Assembly: GCF_029543155.1 (NCBI RefSeq) | Contig: NZ_JARQXA010000002.1 | Span: 310,001-374,000 of the forward strand | Direction of reading: 5' to 3' | DNA length: 64,000 nucleotides | From: Sphingomonas sp. HITSZ_GF | GTDB taxonomy: Bacteria > Pseudomonadota > Alphaproteobacteria > Sphingomonadales > Sphingomonadaceae | Shown here: positions 17,900 through 26,093 of the stretch, piece after piece | Position numbering within the stretch: position 1 is the stretch's first letter | Layout of the letters: every line of letters starts with the position of its first letter | Made by a program: the position numbers and the translations under genes | Notes under the pieces: generated by a model | Database searches by the model: none | Seen by the model: the letters and a program-made list of their open reading frames with translations, nothing else | What the model was told of the DNA's origin: nothing

Positions 17900-18487
17900 A
17901 TGAAGAAGCTCGCCCTGCTCCTGCTCGCCGGTTCGCTCTCCGGCTGCATCTCCTTTGGCGGCAAGCCCCCCAAGGTGCCGTTCATGACGCTCCAGGCTGC
18001 CGAGCAGATGAAGCCCGGCGAGGTGCAGACCCCGGCTTCGGGATCGACCGTCACCGTGCTCTTCCCGGTCGTGCCGCACGAACTGGCGACCACGCGCGTG
18101 CCCGTCCATCAGGGCGAGAATGCCGTCGCCTATGTGAAGGACGCGCAGTGGGTGGAAGCGCCGCCGCGCCTCTTCGCCCGGCTGGTCGGCGACACCATCT
18201 CGGCACGCACGGGCCGCCCGGTGCTCAGCTATCGCCAGTCGCAGGTCGATCCCGGCGCCACGCTGTCGGGCGAGCTGCGCCGCTTCGGGGTCGATGCCGA
18301 CACCAACGAGGCGGTGGTCCAGTTCGACGCGTTGCTCGTGCAGGGCGACGATCCCGCCAAGTTCCAGAAGCGCCGCTTCGAAGCCCGCGCGCCGCTGGCC
18401 GAAGTGAAGCCCGATCTGGTCGCGGCAGCGCTCAACTCCGCGGCCAACCAGGTCGCGGTCGAAGTGGCGGACTGGGTGGGGAAGTAA
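17900..18487 (+). CDS. ABC-type transport auxiliary lipoprotein (PqiC-like)
   Basis: A 195-residue outer-membrane or periplasm-facing lipoprotein. The signal peptide ends in a lipobox LSGC with Cys16 as the modified residue. The domain resembles the ABC-transport auxiliary component family (PqiC/YmbA), seen in YVKDAQWVEAPPRLFARLVG and the later strand pattern. It starts eight bases after the mlaD stop and is the last gene of the operon. PqiC partners MCE proteins at the outer membrane, so a similar docking role is likely. No mlaC-type shuttle gene is present beside it. Confidence 0.87.
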   Translation: MKKLALLLLAGSLSGCISFGGKPPKVPFMTLQAAEQMKPGEVQTPASGSTVTVLFPVVPHELATTRVPVHQGENAVAYVKDAQWVEAPPRLFARLVGDTISARTGRPVLSYRQSQVDPGATLSGELRRFGVDADTNEAVVQFDALLVQGDDPAKFQKRRFEARAPLAEVKPDLVAAALNSAANQVAVEVADWVGK

Positions 18488-18527
18488 GCCGAACCGGCCC
18501 AGCAAAGCCGTGATCCCGACACCAACC

Positions 18528-18609
18528 CGTCATCCCGGCGAAAGCCGGGATCTCATGCGGCTCCTGTCCCGCACCTTCGCCTGAGACCCCGGCTTTCGCC
18601 GGGGTGACG
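18528..18609. repeat. Intergenic inverted repeat element, copy 2
   Basis: The left arm (18528-18554) is base-for-base identical to the left arm of copy 1; the right arm (18583-18609) differs by two positions that keep its own small hairpin paired (CCCCGGC with GCCGGGG). It sits between the convergent Mla operon and the cyclophilin gene. Confidence 0.9.
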
Positions 18610-18618
18610 AGATGCACG

Positions 18619-19476
18619 TTATTGCGCCCGCCGCACCGCCGGCAGCGCGTTGCACACGTCGACGCCGCCCATCGGCACGGTGAAGAAAGCGCCGTCGCGG
18701 TTCTCACGTGCCTTCACCCAGGCGGCGAAGCGCACATTGTCGGTGCTGCGAACCTGGAAGTGCGGGCGCTCGTCCTCGGGCAGCTGGCTGGCGAGGCGCA
18801 CCGAGAGGATCGGCGTCGGCGTCTGATCCTTGGCATAGACGCCGAGCTGCGCGGTGCCGCGCGGCAGGCTGGAGAGCCACTGCATGCCCTCGACCACCCG
18901 GCCGACGATCGCGATATTGCGGTCGAGCGCACGCGGGGCATGGCCGATCACCGTGTAGAGCTCGGCGCCGCTGCCGGTCGAGGGCGCCAGGTCGCGCGCG
19001 ACGCCGACCATCGAATAGCAATGGGTGAGCGACGTCACCGCGCCGAAATTGGCGAGCGGCCAGCCATCGGCGCTCAGGCCGGTCCTGGCGGCATAGGAAT
19101 CGGGTTTGGCGAAGGTGACGCTCTTCACCGCGTCGAAACCCGGCCATTCATATTCGGCGGGCGGGTTCTCGATCACGCCGGGCGGCAGCGCGGTCTTGTC
19201 GTCGCCGCCGCCCCACTGCGTGACGTAATTGTCCTGCACCCGATAGACGCTGGTGCCGTCCCACCAGCGCGCCTCGGCGAGCTTGCGGATATTGGCGACA
19301 TGCGCCGGGGCGTAGCGCGGGGCGAGGCGGATGAAGACCTGGTGCCCGCCCTGCAGCGTCATCACCAGCATCTCGTTGTCGGGGATCGCCTTCCAGTCCT
19401 CGGGCAGCGCATCGGCCGGGGTCGGGGCGGTCTGGGGAACGGCGAGCGCGGTGAGCGCGAGGAGCAGCTTGAGCAT
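18619..19476 (-). CDS. Exported peptidylprolyl isomerase (cyclophilin type)
   Basis: A 285-residue cyclophilin that catalyses cis-trans isomerisation of prolyl bonds, probably in the periplasm: the N-terminus MLKLLLALTALAVPQTAP is a short signal peptide. The domain shows VFIRLAPRYAPAHVANIRKL, VYRVQDNYVTQWGGGD, and IVGRVVEGMQWLSSLPRGT. It is larger than E. coli PpiA because of inserted loops, as in several alphaproteobacterial homologues. The start at 19476 is preferred over an in-frame ATG at 19539, which would run to the edge of the tRNA gene. It is divergent from tRNA-Ser. Confidence 0.86.
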   Translation of the reverse strand: MLKLLLALTALAVPQTAPTPADALPEDWKAIPDNEMLVMTLQGGHQVFIRLAPRYAPAHVANIRKLAEARWWDGTSVYRVQDNYVTQWGGGDDKTALPPGVIENPPAEYEWPGFDAVKSVTFAKPDSYAARTGLSADGWPLANFGAVTSLTHCYSMVGVARDLAPSTGSGAELYTVIGHAPRALDRNIAIVGRVVEGMQWLSSLPRGTAQLGVYAKDQTPTPILSVRLASQLPEDERPHFQVRSTDNVRFAAWVKARENRDGAFFTVPMGGVDVCNALPAVRRAQ

Positions 19477-19541
19477 GGGGCGAGACTGCTGCTTGCCTCG
19501 CCCTGCGTCAATCGTTAGGGCACGCAACTTCCAGGACATGC

Positions 19542-19632
19542 GGAGCGGTGGCCGAGTGGTCGAAGGCGCTCGCCTGGAAAGTGAGTATACGGCAAAACCG
19601 TATCGAGGGTTCGAATCCCTCCCGCTCCGCCA
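19542..19632 (+). tRNA. tRNA-Ser(GGA)
   Basis: A class II tRNA with a long variable arm. The acceptor stem GGAGCGG (19542-19548) pairs with CCGCTCC (19622-19628), followed by discriminator G and an encoded CCA. The anticodon loop CCTGGAAAG gives anticodon GGA, reading UCC and UCU. The T arm contains GGTTCGAATCC. A small hairpin (ATAACC/GGTTAT) starts three bases later but has no clear T tract. Confidence 0.96.
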
Positions 19633-19650
19633 CTCATAACCATTCGGTTA

Positions 19651-21207
19651 TTACTTCGTTTCCGTCAGTCGCTCGGTCGCGTCGAGCCGCGCGGCGAAGG
19701 GATCGCGGACCATCCGGGCCTGGCCGTCGGCGGCGAGGTCCAGCAGCGTTTTGTCGCCCGCATGGAACGGTGCCCAGGCCGGCTGGCCGTCGCCGTTGGG
19801 ATTGCCGGTCCGCGCGAAATTCTCGACATAGGCGTGGAAGCTATTCGAGAGCTGCGTGTCGCGCGGTGCCAGCTTGTCGCCGTAGCGCGCCGCCACCGTG
19901 CCGAACATGTAGGGCACGTCGCTGGCATGGCGCGCACCCGGCGAGGGCAGCAGCGACTGGGCGACATAGGAGAAGCGGTAGAACCACACCGGCTGGCCAG
20001 TGCGCGCCACCGAGGTGGCGATGAACCGCGATGGCTCTAGAAAGGCGCGGTCGCGCGCCATTGCCCGGCGCACCAGGTCCACATCGAGCGAACCGTCCGG
20101 ATCATAGGCAGCGCGTGCCGCCGCCTGCTCCGCGCCAAACGCCGCGAACAGCGCGTCCTTGTCGCCCGGCCGCGCCCCGATCGGCGCATCGTCGGAGGTG
20201 GCGCCGACGATCAGCGGCACCTTCGCCTGCTTGCCGGCGCGGAAGATCGCCTCGGTCGCGCCGGTGATCACCGTGCCGTCGATCATCCCGCCGCCGACAT
20301 AGGTGTCGCCGCCCGGCACCTTGCCGATCGCCATGAACACGCCTTCGGAGACCATCGCCGCCGGCAGCGCCCGCAACTGCGCCAGCGCCGCGGGGCCGCT
20401 CGCCGTGATCCCCGCACTGCGCGCGAAATTCTCGCCGAAGCGCTCGGCCTCGGGCAGTGCCTTGGGTGCGAGCAGGCTGCGCCCTCCGCCCGACATCACC
20501 ACTGCGCGGGCGAACAGCCCCTTGGCCGCCGGCGAGCCCATCAGCGTCAGGATCGAGATGCCGCCGGCCGATTCACCGACCACCATTACCTGCTTAGGAT
20601 CGCCGCCGAACTTGGCGATATTGGCCTGCACCCATTTGAGCGCGGCGATCTGGTCCATGAAGCCGAAATTGCCGGTCGGCCCTTCCTTCGCGGCGGTCAG
20701 CGCCGGATGCGCGAAGAAGCCGAAGCGGCCGAGACGGTAGTTGAGTGTAACGGTGACGAAGCCGTCCTTCGCGAAAGTAGCGCCGTCGAAGATCCGCGAG
20801 GCGCTGCCGCCGTTCATCAGGCCGCCGCCATGGATCCAGACCACCACCGGGCGGGCCTTGGCGGACGCCACGGCGGGCTTCCAGACGTTCAGGAACAGAC
20901 AGTCTTCAGACGGCGAAGTTAGCTGCGGCTCGTCCATCGGGATGATCTGCTGCATACAGACCGGCGCGAATTGCTTCGCATCCCGCACTGCAGCCCAGGG
21001 CTTCACCGGCTGCGGGGCACGCCAGCGAAGATCGGCGACGGGAGCGGCCGCATAGGGAATGCCGCGAAACGCGATCGTCGCGCCTTCGGCGCTGCCCTCG
21101 ATCGGGCCCGAGGCGATGGTGACGCGCGCCGGATCGGAGGGCGCGGCAGCCGCCGACAACGTTGCCATGAGAAGGGGCGCGGCAATGCGGAGCGTCTTGG
21201 TCATCAT
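19651..21207 (-). CDS. Exported type-B carboxylesterase
   Basis: A 518-residue carboxylesterase/lipase family protein with a signal peptide (MMTKTLRIAAPLLMATLSAA). The type-B signature EDCLFLNVW is at 101-109, the oxyanion HGGG at 126-129 and the nucleophile Ser213 in GESAGG; the histidine lies late in NSFHAYVENFARTGNPN. It should hydrolyse carboxylic esters in the periplasm. The gene follows the sulfatase at 21213-22790 with near-overlap (an in-frame GTG at 21216 even overlaps the sulfatase stop), so the two are coupled. Feruloyl-type or other aromatic esters are possible substrates, given the gentisate genes upstream, but this is inference. Confidence 0.88.
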   Translation of the reverse strand: MMTKTLRIAAPLLMATLSAAAAPSDPARVTIASGPIEGSAEGATIAFRGIPYAAAPVADLRWRAPQPVKPWAAVRDAKQFAPVCMQQIIPMDEPQLTSPSEDCLFLNVWKPAVASAKARPVVVWIHGGGLMNGGSASRIFDGATFAKDGFVTVTLNYRLGRFGFFAHPALTAAKEGPTGNFGFMDQIAALKWVQANIAKFGGDPKQVMVVGESAGGISILTLMGSPAAKGLFARAVVMSGGGRSLLAPKALPEAERFGENFARSAGITASGPAALAQLRALPAAMVSEGVFMAIGKVPGGDTYVGGGMIDGTVITGATEAIFRAGKQAKVPLIVGATSDDAPIGARPGDKDALFAAFGAEQAAARAAYDPDGSLDVDLVRRAMARDRAFLEPSRFIATSVARTGQPVWFYRFSYVAQSLLPSPGARHASDVPYMFGTVAARYGDKLAPRDTQLSNSFHAYVENFARTGNPNGDGQPAWAPFHAGDKTLLDLAADGQARMVRDPFAARLDATERLTETK

Positions 21208-21212
21208 GAGCC

Positions 21213-22790
21213 TCACTTGTCGAGAATGGCGGTGGCGGCGGCGCTGTCGGCCTTGGGGGCGAGCGGCGCAGTGAAATTGGGCACATCGCGGCTGTTGCGC
21301 GTGTCGGCCGGCACGCCGGTGGTGTTGATGTACCAGTCGAGCAGCCGCTGCTCGAGCGCGTCCTGCACCTTCGCATGGCTGCGCCGGCCGATCAGGTTGT
21401 CGAGCTCCTGCGGATCAGCCTGGCGATCATAGAGCTCGCTCAGCCCCTGCGGCCGCTGGACGAAGGTGTAGCGCTGGGTGCGCACCGACGCCGCACGGCC
21501 GACCAGCGCCGGCTGCTCCGCCGCCAGTTCGGACTTGCGCGCATAGAGGCCGCCGGAGGGCGAATCGAAGGCCTGGGGCTCGTAGATGTTCATCCCCGCC
21601 TCGGTGAAGGCGGCGCGCTCCGGATCGCCCTGCCCGCCGCGCAGCTGGGGCATCATCGAGCGGGCGAAGTTGGTGTGGGTCGATGCCAACCCGGCGAGAT
21701 CGAGGAAGGTCGGTAGCACGTCGTACAGCTCGGTCATGCCCGTCGCGACATTGCCGGCGACGCCGCCGGGCGCGCGCCCGATCATCGGCACATGCGTCAG
21801 GCAGGTCTCGAGCCCGCCATGCCATTTCTCGACCAGCCCATAGTCGCCGGCATAATCGCCATGATCCGAGCTGACGAACAGCGCGGTATCCCTGTCGCGG
21901 CCGGTGCGCTCCAGCGCCTCCATCAGCTCGCCGAGCAACCAGTCGGTGTAGGAAACCTGGCCATAATAGGTCGCGCGCACCTCGCGCAGCACGGCGTCAT
22001 CAACTTCGTTCAGGCGATATTTCTGGCGGATCGCCTGGTGATAGGCCGGCCGGCCCTTTGTCCCCGGCGGGATCAGCGCGGGCAGGTCACCCGGCTTGTA
22101 CATGTCCTGGAAGCCGTCGGGCGCATGATAGGGCGGATGCGGGTGGAAGACGGGCAAGAACAGGCAGAAGGGCCGGTCCTGCTCGCGGCGCTCGATCACC
22201 TCGATCGCCCGGCGGAGGATGCCGTAATCGCTGGTCGCACGCCGATCGCCCGTTGCCGGCAGCAGCATCGTCGTCGGCCCGTCCGCCTTGCCGCGCCGCG
22301 CGCCCGGGGCATGGTCGCCCGGCGCTGCGCCCGGTGCCGGCGGATCGGCCCAGTCGGTCAGGCTGCGCGCGAAGGTCTCGGGCGCAAGCACGTCGTTCTT
22401 GCCGAAGAAATAGGTGCCGTAGCCGCCTTCGCGCAGCGTGCGGAACAGGTTGGGCTCGTCGGGCTGGAGCAGATAGCCGAAGCCGCGATGCCCGGTGGCG
22501 CTCGTCGGCAGCCCGGTGAGCATCGAGCAGCGCGAGGCGGCACAGATCGGCGTCTGGACATGGCAATTGGCGAAGCGCGTGCCCTGCTTCGCCAGAAGGT
22601 CGAAATTGGGCGTGCGCGTGACCGGATTGCCGTAGCAGGCCAGTGCGTCCGCCCGCATCTCGTCGGGGAAGAACAGGATCAGGTTGGGCCGCGACGCGCC
22701 GGGCACCCGCGCGCGCGCCGCAAGGCTCGCCAGGAAAGTCGATCCCGCAGCGCCGATCAGCGCCCGGCGGTTCATCGGAAATCCGGTCAT
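21213..22790 (-). CDS. Sulfatase, S1 family, CxAxR type
   Basis: A 525-residue sulfatase that would cleave sulfate esters in the periplasm. The N-terminus MTGFPMNRRALIGAAGSTFL looks like a Tat signal. The sulfatase core begins PNLILFFPDEMRADALACYG, and the formylglycine motif is CAASR (Cys83 to Arg87) followed by CSMLTG. This is the C-x-A-x-R variant, not C-x-P-x-R. Later motifs include FFGKND, SSDHGDYAGDYGLVEKWHGG and the C-terminal SELYDRQADPQELDNL. The ATG at 22790 is preceded by GGAGGATAGG. It is 37 bases downstream of the maleylpyruvate isomerase gene, in the gentisate operon. Confidence 0.92.
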   Translation of the reverse strand: MTGFPMNRRALIGAAGSTFLASLAARARVPGASRPNLILFFPDEMRADALACYGNPVTRTPNFDLLAKQGTRFANCHVQTPICAASRCSMLTGLPTSATGHRGFGYLLQPDEPNLFRTLREGGYGTYFFGKNDVLAPETFARSLTDWADPPAPGAAPGDHAPGARRGKADGPTTMLLPATGDRRATSDYGILRRAIEVIERREQDRPFCLFLPVFHPHPPYHAPDGFQDMYKPGDLPALIPPGTKGRPAYHQAIRQKYRLNEVDDAVLREVRATYYGQVSYTDWLLGELMEALERTGRDRDTALFVSSDHGDYAGDYGLVEKWHGGLETCLTHVPMIGRAPGGVAGNVATGMTELYDVLPTFLDLAGLASTHTNFARSMMPQLRGGQGDPERAAFTEAGMNIYEPQAFDSPSGGLYARKSELAAEQPALVGRAASVRTQRYTFVQRPQGLSELYDRQADPQELDNLIGRRSHAKVQDALEQRLLDWYINTTGVPADTRNSRDVPNFTAPLAPKADSAAATAILDK

Positions 22791-22827
22791 CCTATCCTCC
22801 CATCTCGCCGCCCGTCTTCGGGTCGGC

Positions 22828-23469
22828 TCATTCCGCGTCGGGCTGGTTCTCCGGCGCCGCCTTGGAAAACGCATCGAGCGCCAGGCAGGCGCGCTCGATC
22901 TCGAGCAATTTCGGCCAGCGCTGCAGATCCACGCCGAAGCGCCGCGCATTGACCAGCTGCGGCACCAGGAACAGATCCGCCAGCGTCACCTGTTCGCCGA
23001 AGCAATAGGGGCCGGGCTGCCCCTCGATCAGCTTGCCACAGGCATCGAGCCCCTCGACGATCACCGCGGCGGCCCAGGTGTTGACCTGCGCCTCGTCGAG
23101 CCCGAGCGCGCGCAACCGCGCCAGCACTTTCAAATTCTGCACCGGATGCGTGTCGCAGGCGATCACCTGGGCAAAGGCGCGGACCTTGGCGCGGGCGACC
23201 GGATCGGCAGGCAGCAGCGCAGGCGCCGGATAGACTTCGTCCAGATATTCGCAGATCGCCAGGCTCTGGGTGAGCACTGCGCCGTCGATCTCGAGCGAGG
23301 GCAGCAGCCCCTGCGGGTTGAGCGCACGATATTCCGGCGCATTCTGCTCGCCCTTGCGCAGATGGTGAAAGGCATCGGCATAGGCGATGCCCTTCAGGTT
23401 CAGCGCGATACGCACGCGATAGGAGGCGCCCGACCGGAAATAGCCGTGCAGCGTCACCGCGTCAGTCAT
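22828..23469 (-). CDS. nagL: Maleylpyruvate isomerase (zeta-class GST, NagL-like)
   Basis: This glutathione-dependent isomerase would convert maleylpyruvate into fumarylpyruvate, the second step of gentisate ring cleavage. The 213-residue protein has the thioredoxin-like N-domain with YFRSGASYRVRIALNLKG (SGAS-type active site as in NagL of Ralstonia, rather than the SSCS of maleylacetoacetate isomerase) and the helical C-domain FGEQVTLADLFLVPQLVNARRF. The ATG overlaps the end of the hydrolase gene by eight bases. Maleylacetoacetate isomerase (maiA) is the alternative name, but the gentisate dioxygenase in the same operon favours maleylpyruvate. Confidence 0.88.
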   Translation of the reverse strand: MTDAVTLHGYFRSGASYRVRIALNLKGIAYADAFHHLRKGEQNAPEYRALNPQGLLPSLEIDGAVLTQSLAICEYLDEVYPAPALLPADPVARAKVRAFAQVIACDTHPVQNLKVLARLRALGLDEAQVNTWAAAVIVEGLDACGKLIEGQPGPYCFGEQVTLADLFLVPQLVNARRFGVDLQRWPKLLEIERACLALDAFSKAAPENQPDAE

Positions 23470-24160
23470 TGGCAAGCGCGCCGACCTTGATCACGCAGTC
23501 GCTCAGCCCAGCGATCGACACCACGACCTCGTCACCCTCGACCACCGCGCCGACGCCCGCCGGGGTGCCGGTATAGATCAGGTCGCCCGGCTCGAGCCGG
23601 TAGAAGCGCGAGACATAGGCGACCACATCGGGCACGTCCCAGATCAGCTCGTTGAGATCGGCGTCCTGCTTCACCGTGCCGTTCACCGTCAGCTTGATGC
23701 TGCCGCTGTCGAACGGGCCGGTCTCGCTCGCGGGATGGATCAGGCCGAGCGGCGAGGACTGCTCGACATTCTTGCCGGTGCTCCACGGACGGCCCTTTTC
23801 GCGCGCCTCGAGCTGCAGGTCGCGGCGGGTCATGTCGAGACCGGTGGCATAGCCATAGACGTAATCCAGCGCATCGGCGGCGGCGATGTTGCGCCCGCCC
23901 TTGCCGATCGCCAGCACCAGCTCGGCTTCATAGTGGAAGTTGGCGGTCTCGCTCGGATAGGCGACCGTCGTGCCGGTCGGCACCACGGTCTCGGCCCATT
24001 TGGTGAAGAAGAAGGGCGGCTCGCGGTCAGGGTCGCGACCCATCTCACGGGCATGCGCGGCATAGTTGCGGCCGATGCAGAAGACGCGGCGCACCGGGAA
24101 GAGGTTGCCGTCGCTGGTCGCGGCGAGCACCGGATCCTGGGGGGCGAAGAGAGTCGTCAC
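23462..24160 (-). CDS. Fumarylpyruvate hydrolase (FAH family)
   Basis: A 232-residue fumarylacetoacetate hydrolase-family enzyme; from context it splits fumarylpyruvate into fumarate and pyruvate, the last step of the gentisate pathway (NagK-type). Family features are VFCIGRNYAAHAREMG, the metal-ligand region NFHYEAELVLAIGKGGRNI, GYATGLDMTRRDLQ and the late GDLIYTGTPAGVGAVVEGD. The GTG start has AGGAG eight bases upstream and overlaps the stop of the dioxygenase as GTGA. Length matches the short single-domain FAH members. Confidence 0.9.
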   Translation of the reverse strand: MTTLFAPQDPVLAATSDGNLFPVRRVFCIGRNYAAHAREMGRDPDREPPFFFTKWAETVVPTGTTVAYPSETANFHYEAELVLAIGKGGRNIAAADALDYVYGYATGLDMTRRDLQLEAREKGRPWSTGKNVEQSSPLGLIHPASETGPFDSGSIKLTVNGTVKQDADLNELIWDVPDVVAYVSRFYRLEPGDLIYTGTPAGVGAVVEGDEVVVSIAGLSDCVIKVGALAND

Positions 24161-25203
24161 GAATTCTGCTCCTTGTAGAGGTTCAGCTTTTCCTGCGCGG
24201 CCTTGTCCGAATAGCCGAACAGCACCAGCGTGCTGCCGGCAAGCAGGCGAAGCTCGTGCCACGAAGGCACGGTGAAGATGTCGCGCGGGTTGAGGGCGAT
24301 TTCCTGCCCCTCGATCACCGCGGTGCCATTGCCTTCGACGACGACGAACACGGTGCCGTCGGTGCTGCGGCGCGGGCGCGTCTCGAAGCCGGCGGGCAGC
24401 AGCCGGACATGCGCCGCGATCGTCGGCATCACCGGGCCGCCATTGGCCGGGTTGAGGAATTCGAGCGCATGGCCGAGATGCGGATCGATCTCTGCCGACG
24501 CCGCCATCGCGTCGAGCGCCGGGCGCCACTCGGCATAGGGATAGTGGAACAGCGGCTGGTGCGCCGGGCGGCGATCGGCCAGCGATCCGCGCATCGGGCG
24601 CATGTTGTGGCCATAGCGCGCCAGCGTGTCGCCGGGCTTCACCGTTTCCGGATGCGCCTTCTCCTCGCCCTTCTCGGCGAAGCTGGCGTCGAAATGGCGG
24701 ACGGTGGGGATGTCGAGCCCGTCGAGCCAGATCATCGGCGTAGTCGTCGGGTTGCCGTGGTCATGCCACTGCCAGCCCGGCGTGAGCACCAGGTCGAACG
24801 GGCGCATCACCGCCTTCTCGCCATCGACCGCGGTGAAGGCGCCGTCGCCCTCCATCACGAAGCGCAGCGCGGACTGGGCATGGCGGTGGCTGGGTGCAAC
24901 TTCGCCGGGGAGGATCAGCTGAAGCCCGGCATAGAGGCTCGGCACGATCGCCGACTGCCCCTCCAGCCCCGGATTCTCGAGAATCAGCACGCGCCGCTCG
25001 GCCTGCTCGGCCGAGATCAGGTCGCCCGCGCGCAGCAGATAATCGCGCGCCGCGTCATAGCTCCAGCGATGCACCTGCGCCGGCGACTTGGGCTGCGGGC
25101 GCACCAGCTCGGCAAGCGATTCCCACAGCGGCGTCAGATGCGCGGGCGCCATCTCCGCGTAGAGCGCTTCGAGCTGGGTTCGCTGATCATTGGCGAGAGA
25201 CAT
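24157..25203 (-). CDS. gtdA: Gentisate 1,2-dioxygenase
   Basis: A 348-residue bicupin Fe(II) dioxygenase that opens the ring of gentisate (2,5-dihydroxybenzoate) to maleylpyruvate in the cytosol. The N-terminal cupin has GEVAPSHRHAQSALRFVMEG with the metal histidines, then the family-typical GWQWHDHGNPTTTPMIWLDG. A second, degenerate cupin covers about residues 255-335 (GTVFVVVEGNGTAVIEGQE). It is the first gene of a tight operon with the hydrolase, the isomerase, a sulfatase and an esterase. No salicylate or 3-hydroxybenzoate hydroxylase is in the window, so the source of gentisate is not shown. Confidence 0.92.
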   Translation of the reverse strand: MSLANDQRTQLEALYAEMAPAHLTPLWESLAELVRPQPKSPAQVHRWSYDAARDYLLRAGDLISAEQAERRVLILENPGLEGQSAIVPSLYAGLQLILPGEVAPSHRHAQSALRFVMEGDGAFTAVDGEKAVMRPFDLVLTPGWQWHDHGNPTTTPMIWLDGLDIPTVRHFDASFAEKGEEKAHPETVKPGDTLARYGHNMRPMRGSLADRRPAHQPLFHYPYAEWRPALDAMAASAEIDPHLGHALEFLNPANGGPVMPTIAAHVRLLPAGFETRPRRSTDGTVFVVVEGNGTAVIEGQEIALNPRDIFTVPSWHELRLLAGSTLVLFGYSDKAAQEKLNLYKEQNS

Positions 25204-25215
25204 GCCCGATACTCA

Positions 25216-25255
25216 CAAAAGAAGGTGTGCGGCGGGAGAGGGGTCCGCCGCACAC
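25216..25255 (-). terminator. Terminator after IclR regulator
   Basis: An 11-bp GC-rich stem (25225-25235 with 25245-25255) is followed on the minus strand by CTTCTTTTGT. It lies between the IclR gene and the gentisate dioxygenase gene and should separate the two transcripts. Confidence 0.65.
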
Positions 25256-25294
25256 ATTCTCCATCAGGCAATCTATTGCATCATGTCAAACGAT

Positions 25295-26071
25295 TTATCC
25301 GCTCCAGCCGAGCCTTTCGCTGACCTCGCGACAGGCCGCTCCAAGCTTGTCGAGCACTGCGCCGCTATCGTCGGCCCGGAACGCGCCAGGCACCAGCGCC
25401 GTGGCGCTCAGGATCGCGCGGCCCTGCAGATCGAAGATCGGGAAGGCGGCGGCGCGCAGCCCCGGGATCATCGTGCCTTCCACGCAGGCGCGTCCCTCGG
25501 CGCGGACCTGCGTCTTGATCGCCTCGACCGCTTCCATCGTCATCCCGCTTTCGGGCAGTTCGCGCGCGAGCAGCGGATCGATCTCTACCTCGGGCACGAA
25601 GCTCAGGAAGATGTGGCCGGTCGCCGAATAGAGCAAAGGCAGCACCGCGCCGACGCCGAACGAAGTCATCACCGCCGGCCGCCCCATGTGCCAGCGCACC
25701 ACCGTGGGGCCTTGCGGCCCGAGTGCTGCGACCTGCACCGTGCGCCCGGTCTCGCGGACGAATGCCTCGATCGCGGTGTCGGCGACGCGGAAGGCATCGG
25801 TGCGCGACAGCGCGCTCAACCCCAGCTTGAGTGCGGCCGGGCCGAGATCGTAGCGCCCGGTCACCCGATCCTGCTGGGTCATCCCCGCCGCGGTCAGGCT
25901 GGCGAGATAGCGGTGCGTCTGCGAGCCCGAGAGCCCGCTCGCCTGCGCGATCGCGCCCAGCGTCGATGCCTCGCCCAGCGCCGCCAGCGCCTCGAGCACG
26001 CCGAGCCCGATCTCGACCGATTGAATACCCCGCCGACGCTTGTCGGCCTCGCCCTCTGTGCTTTCCGTCAT
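25295..26071 (-). CDS. IclR family transcriptional regulator
   Basis: A 258-residue regulator with an N-terminal winged helix (SVEIGLGVLEALAALGEAST, then LGAIAQASGLSGSQTHRYLASL, about 18-64) and a C-terminal ligand-binding domain (RETGRTVQVAALGPQGPTVV, FLSFVPEVEID, CVEGTMIPGLRAAAFPIFD). IclR proteins next to aromatic catabolic genes usually respond to the pathway substrate, so control of the downstream gentisate operon is likely. It lies 22 bases after the LacI gene on the same strand and is followed by a terminator. Confidence 0.9.
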   Translation of the reverse strand: MTESTEGEADKRRRGIQSVEIGLGVLEALAALGEASTLGAIAQASGLSGSQTHRYLASLTAAGMTQQDRVTGRYDLGPAALKLGLSALSRTDAFRVADTAIEAFVRETGRTVQVAALGPQGPTVVRWHMGRPAVMTSFGVGAVLPLLYSATGHIFLSFVPEVEIDPLLARELPESGMTMEAVEAIKTQVRAEGRACVEGTMIPGLRAAAFPIFDLQGRAILSATALVPGAFRADDSGAVLDKLGAACREVSERLGWSG

Positions 26072-26093
26072 TTGCGTAGTTTAGGGCGCACGA

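Noticed and set aside
19636..19655. Possible tRNA terminator
   Set aside because: Stem of only six A/T-rich pairs without a T tract.
25201..25294. Riboswitch or attenuator before gentisate dioxygenase
   Set aside because: The hairpin is explained better as a terminator of the IclR gene; no conserved aptamer pattern is seen.
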